Assembly (NCBI GenBank): GCA_036258055.1
Contig: DATAEK010000372.1
Location: forward strand, 1 to 64,000
Length of the DNA: 64,000 nucleotides
Source: DATAEK01 sp036258055
GTDB lineage: Bacteria; Acidobacteriota; Vicinamibacteria; Vicinamibacterales; 2-12-FULL-66-21
Direction: 5' to 3'
Positions within the stretch are counted from its first letter, which is position 1. Each line of letters opens with the position of its first letter. The notes under the pieces are model-generated. The model had not been told where the DNA came from and searched no databases. It was given only the letters and a program-made list of their open reading frames with translations. The position numbers and the translations under genes were made by a program. Shown here piece by piece: positions 24,659 to 31,792 of the stretch.

Positions 24659-25796
24659 CGTAGCGTTCGCTATCTCGGCGGCAGTCTCTCTGACGCTGTC
24701 GGCGGGGCTGGGGCAGACCAACCGCGACAAGGCCACCGCCGCGTCGCAGCGGGCGGCGGACCGCATTCGCGCCCTTCAGCGCGAAGCCGAAGCGCTGGCG
24801 ACGCAGGAAAGCGCCCTTTTGGTGCAGCTGCGGAAGCTCGAAGTGGAGCGGCAACTCAAAACCGAGGAACTGGCGCAGATTGACCGGGACCGCGTGGAGA
24901 CACAGCGGAAGCTCAGCGACGCGTCCACTAGGGCGGAATCGCTGCAGCGGAGGGCCGAGGCTGAGACGCCCGAGATTGAGAACCGGCTCGTTCGCGTCTA
25001 CAAGCTCGGACAGCCTGGCTACTGGCGGCTCATGCTCGACGTCGACGACCTGCGATCGATGGGTCGCGCGTACCGGACGGCCTCCGCCCTGAACAAGATC
25101 GACCGCGATCGCGTGTACGAGCACAAGCAGACGCTGGAGGCGCTGGCCAAGGAACGTCAGGAGCTCGAAACGCGTGCGGCGCAAATCACGTCGCTCGAGA
25201 CCCAGGCGAAGCGCGCCAAGGCCGCCCTGGATCGATCCGTAACGGACCGATCGACGCTCGTCGCCGCGATTGATGCGCGTCGCGATCTGAACGCGCAGAT
25301 GACGGGCGAGCTCCAGGCCGCGCAACAGAAGCTTCAGGCGTCGCTCACGCAGCTGGATTCGGCCGCCGCGGTGGTCACGTTGCCGTTGCGGCCGTTTCAG
25401 GGTGCGCTTCCGTGGCCCCTGCGCGGCCGGATCGTTGGAGGGTTCGGTCGTCAGTCGAGCAGCCGATTCGGTACGACCATCGTCCGGAACGGCATCGAGA
25501 TTGGCGTCAATGAAGGACAGCTCGTCCGATCCGTGCACGACGGTACGGTCGCCTACGCAGAGCCCTTCAGCGGATACGGCAACCTCGTCATCGTCGAGCA
25601 CGGCGAGCGCTCTTATTCGTTGTACGGCTACCTGTTATCGATGCAGGTCTCGAAGGGGGAGCATGTGGAAGCTCAGGCTCCGCTCGGGATGTCGGGACGC
25701 GATCCGGCCGGCAACCCGTCCCTCTACTTCGAGTTACGGGTCGACGGCAAAGCGGTCGATCCCTTACAATGGTTGTCAAGGGGTTCCGGGCCCTAG
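24639..25796 (+). CDS. EnvC-like murein hydrolase activator (degenerate LytM domain)
   Basis: 385 residues. A signal peptide (MASRSISVAFAISAAVSLTLSAGL) precedes a long coiled coil (residues about 30-245) and a C-terminal LytM/M23 domain (270-380). The LytM domain lacks the zinc site: the usual H-x-G-x-D is RNGIEIG, Y-x-H is SLYGYLLS and H-F-E-x-R is LYFELR. E. coli EnvC has the same losses and works by activating amidases at the septum. I therefore predict an activator rather than a peptidase; the amidase at 57160 is a candidate partner. ATG at 24639 overlaps the end of the previous gene and 39 bp separate it from the S41 gene. Confidence 0.88.
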   Translation: MASRSISVAFAISAAVSLTLSAGLGQTNRDKATAASQRAADRIRALQREAEALATQESALLVQLRKLEVERQLKTEELAQIDRDRVETQRKLSDASTRAESLQRRAEAETPEIENRLVRVYKLGQPGYWRLMLDVDDLRSMGRAYRTASALNKIDRDRVYEHKQTLEALAKERQELETRAAQITSLETQAKRAKAALDRSVTDRSTLVAAIDARRDLNAQMTGELQAAQQKLQASLTQLDSAAAVVTLPLRPFQGALPWPLRGRIVGGFGRQSSSRFGTTIVRNGIEIGVNEGQLVRSVHDGTVAYAEPFSGYGNLVIVEHGERSYSLYGYLLSMQVSKGEHVEAQAPLGMSGRDPAGNPSLYFELRVDGKAVDPLQWLSRGSGP

Positions 25797-25835
25797 CTCA
25801 CCGCCGATATCCGGTTTTCGCGGGAACAACGACTC

Positions 25836-27005
25836 ATGACGCTCAAGACCCGTCTTTCTGTGCTCCTCATCTCGACACCGGTTCTGGCCTTCGTTCTGGT
25901 CGGCGGTCTGATGGGCAAACAACCCGACACCGATCAGACTTACGCGCATCTTCGCGTCTTCGAAGACGTCGTCTCGCTCGTCCTCCACAACTACGTCGAG
26001 GAAGTGAAGGTCGACCGGGTCATGGAAGGCGCCATGCGCGGCCTCGCTGACGGTCTCGATCCGGACAGCGCCTACCTGACCGCCAAAGAGGTCCGCTCGG
26101 TCGAGAACAACGAAGCGTTGCCGGAGGGCGATGTCGGGCTCGAGCTCACGCGTCAGTACTACCTCCGCGTGATCGCCGCCCGCGATGGATCGCCCGCGGC
26201 GAAAAACGGGCTGCAGACTGGCGACTACGTGCGCGCCATCGACGGAAAGCCCACCCGCGACCTCTCGGTGTTCGAAGGCGCCCGGCTCCTCCGAGGTCAA
26301 CCGGGATCCAAGGTGACGCTGACCATCATTCGGGGTAACGCTGCCGACCCGCACGAGCTGACACTGGTGCGCGAGAAGTCGAGCGCCCCCTTCGTCACGA
26401 GCAAGATGCTCGCGCCCGATACCGGTTACGTCCGCATCGTCGCCTTCCGCGACGGCGTCGTCGACGAGTTCCGCAACCACGTGGCGGGGGTCTTGAAGAC
26501 CGGAGCGAAGTCGCTGGTGATCGACGTGCGTCACACGGCCGAAGGGACCTACGAGAATGGCATCGCTGCCGCCAGGCTCTTCGTCAAGTCGGGAACGCTC
26601 GTCGTGAAGGGTCGCGACAAGGCAGAAACCGGTGAAAAGATCGAAGCGCGATCGGGCGACGGTCAGTTTGCGATGCCGGTGGTGGTGCTCGTGACGACCG
26701 GCACGTCCGGTCCGGCGGAGCTCTTCGCGGCGGCCCTGGACTCGAACGAGCGAGCGGATCTCGTCGGCGAACACACGCTCGGGCGCGCCGGCCTCCAGAA
26801 GCTCGTGAAGCTGCCGGAAAACCGGGGGCTCTGGCTCACCTACGGCCGGTACCTCACCGCAAAGGGCACGTCGATCCACGGCAAAGGCCTCGACCCGGAC
26901 GTTGCGGTCGACGAGCCGGACGTGGAATTCGGCGCGCCGCCATCGACCGAGGATCCAATCCTCTCGGCGGGCGTTGAACGGCTGAAAACCAAGCACGCCG
27001 CATAG
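25836..27005 (+). CDS. S41-family (CtpA-like) protein lacking the catalytic Ser/Lys dyad
   Basis: 389 residues with an N-terminal membrane anchor or signal (residues 8-27), a PDZ domain (about 90-170, DGSPAAKNGLQTGDYVRAIDG) and an S41 protease fold. In E. coli Tsp the active site reads S-A-S-A-S-E with the middle Ser catalytic, and Lys lies 25 residues later in T-F-G-K-G. Here the aligned stretch is TSGPAELFAAALDSNERADL, with Gly at the Ser position and Arg (TLGRAG) at the Lys position. It is probably a proteolytically inactive scaffold. It follows the EnvC-like gene, an order often seen for envC and ctpA. Confidence 0.85.
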   Translation: MTLKTRLSVLLISTPVLAFVLVGGLMGKQPDTDQTYAHLRVFEDVVSLVLHNYVEEVKVDRVMEGAMRGLADGLDPDSAYLTAKEVRSVENNEALPEGDVGLELTRQYYLRVIAARDGSPAAKNGLQTGDYVRAIDGKPTRDLSVFEGARLLRGQPGSKVTLTIIRGNAADPHELTLVREKSSAPFVTSKMLAPDTGYVRIVAFRDGVVDEFRNHVAGVLKTGAKSLVIDVRHTAEGTYENGIAAARLFVKSGTLVVKGRDKAETGEKIEARSGDGQFAMPVVVLVTTGTSGPAELFAAALDSNERADLVGEHTLGRAGLQKLVKLPENRGLWLTYGRYLTAKGTSIHGKGLDPDVAVDEPDVEFGAPPSTEDPILSAGVERLKTKHAA

Positions 27006-27038
27006 CCGCGCGCCACCACGGACGCCGCGGATCGTCGA

Positions 27039-27067
27039 TTGACCCGCGGAAATGCCTCTGTTAGACT
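27039..27067 (+). promoter_or_regulatory. sigma-70-type promoter of the tRNA-Val gene
   Basis: TTGACC (27039-27044), a 17-bp spacer and TAGACT (27062-27067), 34 bp before the mature 5' end of the tRNA. Confidence 0.75.
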
Positions 27068-27101
27068 GATCGTTCCGGTAAGGCCAGTGTTTTCAAGACA
27101 T

Positions 27102-27178
27102 AGGCGCGTAGCTCAGTTGGTTAGAGCGCCTGCTTGACACGCAGGAGGTCGGCAGTTCGAGTCTGCCCGTGCCTACCA
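27102..27178 (+). tRNA. tRNA-Val (anticodon GAC)
   Basis: A complete cloverleaf of 77 nt with encoded CCA. The acceptor stem AGGCGCG pairs with CGTGCCT (one G-U). The D arm contains GCTCAGTTGGTTAGAGC, the anticodon arm is CCTGC-TTGACAC-GCAGG (anticodon GAC), and the T arm is GGCAG-TTCGAGT-CTGCC. It is followed by thrS. Confidence 0.96.
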
Positions 27179-27218
27179 ACTCCCCCGTTCGGGAATCACT
27201 GCCCCGCCGATTTTCACG

Positions 27219-29171
27219 ATGAACGAGATCACCGTCACGCTTCCCGACGGCAGCAGCCGTCGAGTAGCCGCGGGCGCGACTGCCGGCGACGTGGCGGCGC
27301 AGATCTCTCCAGGCCTCGCGCGTGCCGCGCTGGCCGCGATCGTCAACGATCGTTTCGTCGATTTGTCCTATCCGCTCGCTGATGGTTCGCGCGTGCGGAT
27401 CATCACCAAGGACAGCCCGGAAGCGCTCGCGCTCTATCGTCACAGCACGGCGCATCTCATGGCCGCCGCGGTCACGAATCTGTTTCCAGGCGCGCAGTGC
27501 GGCATCGGTCCGGCGATCGACGAGGGCTTCTTCTACGACTTCGTGGTCGATCGGCCGTTCGTGCCTGAGGATCTGGACGCCATCGAGCGCAAGATGAAGG
27601 AGCTCGCAGGCCAGGACTTGCCGTTCGAGCGACAGATGTGGCCGCGCGAGGAAGCGAAGCGGTTCTTCGCCGCGAAGGGAGAGCCGCTGAAAGTCCAGCT
27701 GATCGAAGAGAAGACCGCCGGGCAGTCCGAGGTCTCCTGTTACACGATCAAGGACCGCGACACCTTCGTGGATTTCTGCGTCGGGCCGCACGTGCCATCG
27801 ACAGGACGGCTGAAGGCCTTCAAGCTGCTGAACACGTCGAACGCCTACTGGAAGGGTGACGCAAGCAATCAGCCGATGCAGCGGATCTACGGGACTGCCT
27901 TCGCCAGCGACTCCGAGCTGAAGACGCACCTGCAGCGTATCGAAGAGGCCAAGAAGCGCGACCACCGGAAAGTTGGCCGGGATCTCGGCCTGTTCATGTT
28001 CCACAGGTGGGCGCCTGGGGCGACGTTCTGGCTCGCGAAAGGCACGGTCCTCTGGAACACGCTGGCCGACTACATGCGCGGTGTGCTGATCCCCGCGGGC
28101 TACGTCGAAGTGAAAGCGCCGATCGTATTCAACAAGGCGCTCTGGGAGACGTCTGGTCACTGGCAGCACTATCGCCAGAACATGTTCCTCGTCGAGAGTG
28201 AAGGGGAGCAGATGGCTCTCAAGGCCATGAACTGCCCGGGGCACTTCCTGATCTATGCCAGCGAGGTCCGCAGCTACCGCGATCTCCCGATCAGGTATCA
28301 CGAGCAGACACCGCTCCATCGCAACGAAGCGTCCGGCGTGTTGACGGGACTCACGCGTGTCCGGCAGTTCAGCCAGGACGACGGTCACTGCTTCGTGATG
28401 GAATCCCAGATCGGAGAGGAAGTCACGCGGCTGTTGCGGCTGGTCCAGCGGGTCTACAGCGACTTCGGCCTGAAGCCCGAGATGAAGCTCTCGACCCGCC
28501 CGGCCGAATACCTGGGAACGATCGAAACCTGGAACCACGCCGAGGCGGAGCTGAAGCGCGCGCTGGACTCAGTCGGCGAGCAGTACCGGATCGACGAAGG
28601 CGACGGCGCGTTCTACGGGCCGAAGATTGATTTCGACGTGACGGATGCGATCGGGCGCAGGTGGCAGTGCGCCACGATTCAGCTCGACTTCCAGATGCCC
28701 GAGCGGTTCGATCTCAAGTATGTCGGCGCGGACAACGCCGAGCACCGGCCGGTCGTGATCCATCGCGCGATCTTCGGAAGCTTCGAGCGGTTCATCGCAC
28801 TGCTCATCGAGCACTTCGCCGGTGCGTTTCCGCTGTGGCTGGCGCCGATCCAGGCGATCGTCCTGCCGATTGCGGACCGTCACGCGGAGTATGCGCGTCA
28901 GGTCGTCAGCCGTCTTCAAGCCGGGGGCCTCCGGGTCGACGTTGACGAGCGGCAGGAGAAGATTGGCTTTAAGATACGCGAAGCCCAGCTGCAGAAGATT
29001 CCCTACATGCTCGTGATCGGGGATCGGGAAGCCGCCGAGGGGTCCGTGTCTGTCCGCAGCCGCGTCGAAGGGGACATCGGATCGCGGAAAGTCGAGGAGT
29101 TCCTCGATGCCGCGGTGCAGGAAGTTCGGCAGAAGAAGGCGCCTCAGGAAGCGCTGAACGCCGGGGCCTGA
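27219..29171 (+). CDS. thrS: Threonine--tRNA ligase
   Basis: 650 residues, full length. Charges tRNA-Thr and edits mischarged Ser-tRNA. Domains in order: TGS (residues 1-62, ITVTLPDGSSRRV), the editing domain (HSTAHLMAAAV near residue 76, YTIKDRDTFVDFCVGPHVPSTG near 180), the class II catalytic core (NCPGHFLIY zinc Cys, NEASGVLTGLTRVRQFSQDDGHCF, YGPKIDFDV, HRAIFGSFERFIALLIEHF) and the anticodon-binding domain at the end (VSRLQAGGLRVDVDERQEKIGFKIREAQ). It precedes infC, an order conserved in many bacteria. No T-box leader is seen upstream. Confidence 0.97.
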   Translation: MNEITVTLPDGSSRRVAAGATAGDVAAQISPGLARAALAAIVNDRFVDLSYPLADGSRVRIITKDSPEALALYRHSTAHLMAAAVTNLFPGAQCGIGPAIDEGFFYDFVVDRPFVPEDLDAIERKMKELAGQDLPFERQMWPREEAKRFFAAKGEPLKVQLIEEKTAGQSEVSCYTIKDRDTFVDFCVGPHVPSTGRLKAFKLLNTSNAYWKGDASNQPMQRIYGTAFASDSELKTHLQRIEEAKKRDHRKVGRDLGLFMFHRWAPGATFWLAKGTVLWNTLADYMRGVLIPAGYVEVKAPIVFNKALWETSGHWQHYRQNMFLVESEGEQMALKAMNCPGHFLIYASEVRSYRDLPIRYHEQTPLHRNEASGVLTGLTRVRQFSQDDGHCFVMESQIGEEVTRLLRLVQRVYSDFGLKPEMKLSTRPAEYLGTIETWNHAEAELKRALDSVGEQYRIDEGDGAFYGPKIDFDVTDAIGRRWQCATIQLDFQMPERFDLKYVGADNAEHRPVVIHRAIFGSFERFIALLIEHFAGAFPLWLAPIQAIVLPIADRHAEYARQVVSRLQAGGLRVDVDERQEKIGFKIREAQLQKIPYMLVIGDREAAEGSVSVRSRVEGDIGSRKVEEFLDAAVQEVRQKKAPQEALNAGA

Positions 29172-29206
29172 AGAACACGTCGGGCCGGGCTGTCCGGTTC
29201 GTACCT

Positions 29207-29222
29207 GGAGGAGGTAGTTATC
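29207..29222 (+). promoter_or_regulatory. ribosome site and non-canonical AUC start of infC
   Basis: GGAGGAGGT at 29207-29215, four bases, then ATC at 29220-29222. No comparable site precedes the in-frame GTG at 29262. A rare AUU/AUC/AUA start is the classic device by which IF3 limits its own synthesis. Confidence 0.8.
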
Positions 29223-29822
29223 GCATTCGACCGAAGCCCGCGGCGTGACGATCGCACGCGGGTGAACGAACGCATCAGGGTCCGCGAGGTGCGGGTCATC
29301 GACGACACCGGGCAGCAGCTGGGCATCATGCCGCCGCAACAGGCTCTGACGATCGCACGGCAAAAGGGGCTGGACCTGGTGGAAATAGCGGCAACGGCCG
29401 TCCCTCCGGTCTGCCGGATCATGGACTTCGGGCGTTACCAGTACCAGGAGCAAAAGCGCGCCCGGCAGGCCAAGAAGCACCAGAAGATCATCGAGGTCAA
29501 GGAGATCAAGTTCCGGCCGAAGGTCGACGAACACGACTATCAGTTCAAGAAGAAGCACATCGAACGCTTCCTGGCTGACGGCGACAAGGTCAAGGCGACG
29601 ATCTTCTTCCGCGGCCGCGAGATGGCGCACCCCGAAATCGGTCGGCGCATTCTCGAGCGGTTGATCGACGACCTCAACGAAGTGGCCACCGCGGAAACAG
29701 CGCCGCGACAGGAAGGCAATCAGATGCACACCATCCTGTCGCAAAAAGCCGGCGCGAAGCGGCCGGCGCCCAAGCGGGAACCAGTGGAAGAGGAAAGCAA
29801 GAAGCAGGAAGGCAGCCGGTAG
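29220..29822 (+). CDS. infC: Translation initiation factor IF-3
   Basis: 200 residues from the AUC codon at 29220. IF-3 binds the 30S subunit, prevents subunit joining and discriminates against non-AUG start codons. The N-terminal domain begins RVNERIRVREVRVIDDTGQQLGIM and continues through DLVEIAATAVPPVCRIMDFGRYQYQEQKR. The C-terminal domain has KEIKFRPKVDEHDYQFKKKHIERFL and FFRGREMAHPEIG. A GTG at 29262 would truncate the N-terminus to the NERIR motif and has no ribosome site. A lysine-rich tail follows residue 185. First gene of infC-rpmI-rplT. Confidence 0.95.
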   Translation: MAFDRSPRRDDRTRVNERIRVREVRVIDDTGQQLGIMPPQQALTIARQKGLDLVEIAATAVPPVCRIMDFGRYQYQEQKRARQAKKHQKIIEVKEIKFRPKVDEHDYQFKKKHIERFLADGDKVKATIFFRGREMAHPEIGRRILERLIDDLNEVATAETAPRQEGNQMHTILSQKAGAKRPAPKREPVEEESKKQEGSR

Positions 29823-29848
29823 GAACCGGAAGATTGAAGTAGAGCATC

Positions 29849-30043
29849 ATGCCCAAACTGAAGACGCATCGTGGCGCCGCCAAGCGGTTCAAGAAAACCG
29901 GCACGGGCAAGTTCGTGCGGAGCAAGGCCTTCAAGCAGCACATCCTGACGAGCAAGACCCGAAGCCGCAAGCGCGCGCTGCGCGGAACGACGGTCGTCGC
30001 GCCGGCAGATCAGGCGAAGCTTAGAAAGATGCTGCCCGATTAG
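29849..30043 (+). CDS. rpmI: 50S ribosomal protein L35
   Basis: 64 residues, the normal size, with the family opening MPKLKTHRGAAKRFKKTGTGK and the H-I-L-T-S-K-T-R-S-R-K-R core. It sits 26 bp after infC and 52 bp before rplT, the usual order. Confidence 0.97.
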   Translation: MPKLKTHRGAAKRFKKTGTGKFVRSKAFKQHILTSKTRSRKRALRGTTVVAPADQAKLRKMLPD

Positions 30044-30095
30044 GTCGTGCTGGACTGAAAGTGAACCCCGCGAGCGCTAATAGAAGAGACCAACA

Positions 30096-30482
30096 ATGCC
30101 AAGAGTGAAACGAGGAAACGTCCGGCGGGCGAAGCGCAAGAAGCTGCTTTCACGCGCGAAGGGCTTTTATCAGACCAAGAGCAAGCTGTATCGATCGGCA
30201 AAAGAATCGGTCGACACGGCGCTCAAGTACGCCTTCGTCGGACGGCGCAACAAGAAGCGGGACTTCCGGCGGCTATGGGTGATGCGGATCAACGCCGCCG
30301 CGCGCGAGAACGGCCTGACCTACGGTCAGCTGATCGCCGGCCTCAAGGCTGCGGGCAATCCGATCGATCGCAAGAGCCTCGCGGAGCTGGCCGTGTCGAG
30401 CCCGTCGGCGTTTGCCGCGCTCGCGAAGACGGCAGCGAAGGCGAAGCCCGTCCCGGCCAAGCGTCAGACGGCACAGGCGTAG
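30096..30482 (+). CDS. rplT: 50S ribosomal protein L20
   Basis: 128 residues. L20 is an early assembly protein and in many bacteria represses its own operon. The family phrases MPRVKRGNVRRAKRKKLLSRAKGF, RNKKRDFRRLWVMRINAA and the NGLTYGQLIAGLKAAG segment are present. The C-terminus is 10-15 residues longer than in E. coli and Ala/Lys-rich (AKTAAKAKPVPAKRQTAQA). A strong terminator-like hairpin follows. Confidence 0.97.
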   Translation: MPRVKRGNVRRAKRKKLLSRAKGFYQTKSKLYRSAKESVDTALKYAFVGRRNKKRDFRRLWVMRINAAARENGLTYGQLIAGLKAAGNPIDRKSLAELAVSSPSAFAALAKTAAKAKPVPAKRQTAQA

Positions 30483-30504
30483 CGTATCTCTGCGGTCTTC
30501 TCAT

Positions 30505-30540
30505 AAGGCACGCGACGAGTCTCTCGTCTCGTGCCTTTTC
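30505..30540 (+). terminator. intrinsic terminator after rplT
   Basis: AAGGCACGCGACGAG (30505-30519), loop TCT, and CTCGTCTCGTGCCTT (30523-30537) form a 15-bp stem with one mismatch, followed by TTC. It ends the infC-rpmI-rplT unit. The stem starts and ends in AAGG/CCTT, so the trailing T-run is short but usable. Confidence 0.75.
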
Positions 30541-30552
30541 GTGCTTCTAAGT

Positions 30553-30690
30553 GGATCGGGGGGCTTCGCCCCGCCGAACCCCCATCGCCGTCGCTCGCGG
30601 GGGCCCTCGCCCCGCTCCGCTCCGGCGGGGCGCGCCGTTGGCGCGCCTGGCTACGGCAACGAGAAGAACATTCTCGTTGCGCGTGGTTAA
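30553..30690. repeat. GC-rich palindromic intergenic sequence before pheS
   Basis: Successive imperfect inverted repeats: GGGGCTTCGCCCC, then GGGGCC...GCCCCGC...GCGGGGC, GGCGCGCC...GGCGCGCC and AACGAGAA-GAACA-TTCTCGTT (8-bp perfect stem near 30659-30679). No coding support. It resembles REP-type extragenic elements and recalls the block at 56611-56900. Confidence 0.5.
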
Positions 30691-30739
30691 GGACTATCGG
30701 CGATTTGTGAGAATCTCGGCTTTTCTGCGTGGTGACCGA

Positions 30740-31792
30740 ATGACGGATCCGGCCAGTCACATCGATGCCTTGCGCGCGGAGTTCGAGCGGGCGCTCGCGG
30801 CCGCGGCGTCCGAGGCGGACCTGCGACAGGTGCGCGATCGTTTCCTGTCGCGTAAGGGAGGGCTCGTCTCGGCGTTGTTGAAGTCGCTCGGCTCGGCGCC
30901 GGCAGCGGATCGCCCGAGGCTCGGGCAACTCGCGAATCAGCTGAAGCAGGAAATCGAGAGCCGGCTCGATGGCCGGCTCGACGCGGCCCTCAAATCGCGC
31001 CGCCCTGCGAACGCCGTCGACGTCACACTGCCCGGCCGCCGCCCTGCACTCGGACATCGCCATCCGCTGACCCGCTTGCGTGAGGAGATCGAAGCGATCT
31101 TCACGCGTTTCGGGTTCCTCGTGATCGAGGGACCCGAGCTCGAGGACGACTATCACAACTTCGAAGCGCTCAACATGCCGCAGGAGCACCCCGCACGCGA
31201 CATGCAGGACACGCTCTACCTCGCGTCCGCGGTGCGATCGTCGGCTGGCTCGCTAGCGTCGCTCCTGCGGACGCACACGTCCGGCATGCAGATCCGCTTC
31301 ATGGAAGGCCACGCGCCACCGGTGCGCCTCATCGCGCCGGGCCGCGTGTACCGCCGCGACAACTTCGATCTGACCCACACGCCGATGTTTACGCAGGTCG
31401 AGGGCCTGGTGGTCGGCGAAACGGTGACGCTCGCGGATCTGAAAGGCACCCTCTTCGCTTTCGCGCACGAGCTGTTCGGACCGGATCGGAAGGTCCGGTT
31501 TCGCCCCAGCTTCTTCCCGTACACCGAACCGAGCGGCGAGGTGGATATCAGCTGCGCCGGATGCCAGGGCTCTGGCTGCGCGATGTGCAAGCGCACCGGC
31601 TGGCTCGAGATCCTTGGCAGCGGGATGGTGCATCCGGCGGTGTTCGAGGCCGTCGGCTACGATCCCGAGCGCTACACCGGGTTCGCGTTCGGAATGGGCA
31701 TCGAGCGCGTGGCGCTGTTGAAGTGGGGCGTCGAAGACATCCGCCTCTTCTACGAAAACGACCTGCGATTCCTGGAGCAATTTCCGCTGTGA
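30740..31792 (+). CDS. pheS: Phenylalanine--tRNA ligase alpha subunit
   Basis: 350 residues from ATG at 30740 (MTDPASHIDALR). PheS carries the catalytic class II core of the heterotetrameric enzyme. The N-terminal coiled coil spans residues 5-85. Motif 2 and 3 regions are present: LRTHTSGMQIRFM, RVYRRDNFDLTHTPMFTQVEGLVV, RFRPSFFPYTEPSGEVDISC and GFAFGMGIERVALLKWGVEDIR. A cluster of cysteines, CAGCQGSGCAMCKRTGW, occurs after the catalytic motif, as in many bacterial PheS. A frame open upstream to 30551 crosses the repeat block and is not used. Its stop overlaps the pheT start (GTGA). Confidence 0.97.
   Translation: MTDPASHIDALRAEFERALAAAASEADLRQVRDRFLSRKGGLVSALLKSLGSAPAADRPRLGQLANQLKQEIESRLDGRLDAALKSRRPANAVDVTLPGRRPALGHRHPLTRLREEIEAIFTRFGFLVIEGPELEDDYHNFEALNMPQEHPARDMQDTLYLASAVRSSAGSLASLLRTHTSGMQIRFMEGHAPPVRLIAPGRVYRRDNFDLTHTPMFTQVEGLVVGETVTLADLKGTLFAFAHELFGPDRKVRFRPSFFPYTEPSGEVDISCAGCQGSGCAMCKRTGWLEILGSGMVHPAVFEAVGYDPERYTGFAFGMGIERVALLKWGVEDIRLFYENDLRFLEQFPL

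Noticed and set aside
27006..27101. T-box or amino-acid leader before thrS
   Set aside because: No T-box consensus or antiterminator is seen; a tRNA-Val gene and its promoter occupy the space.
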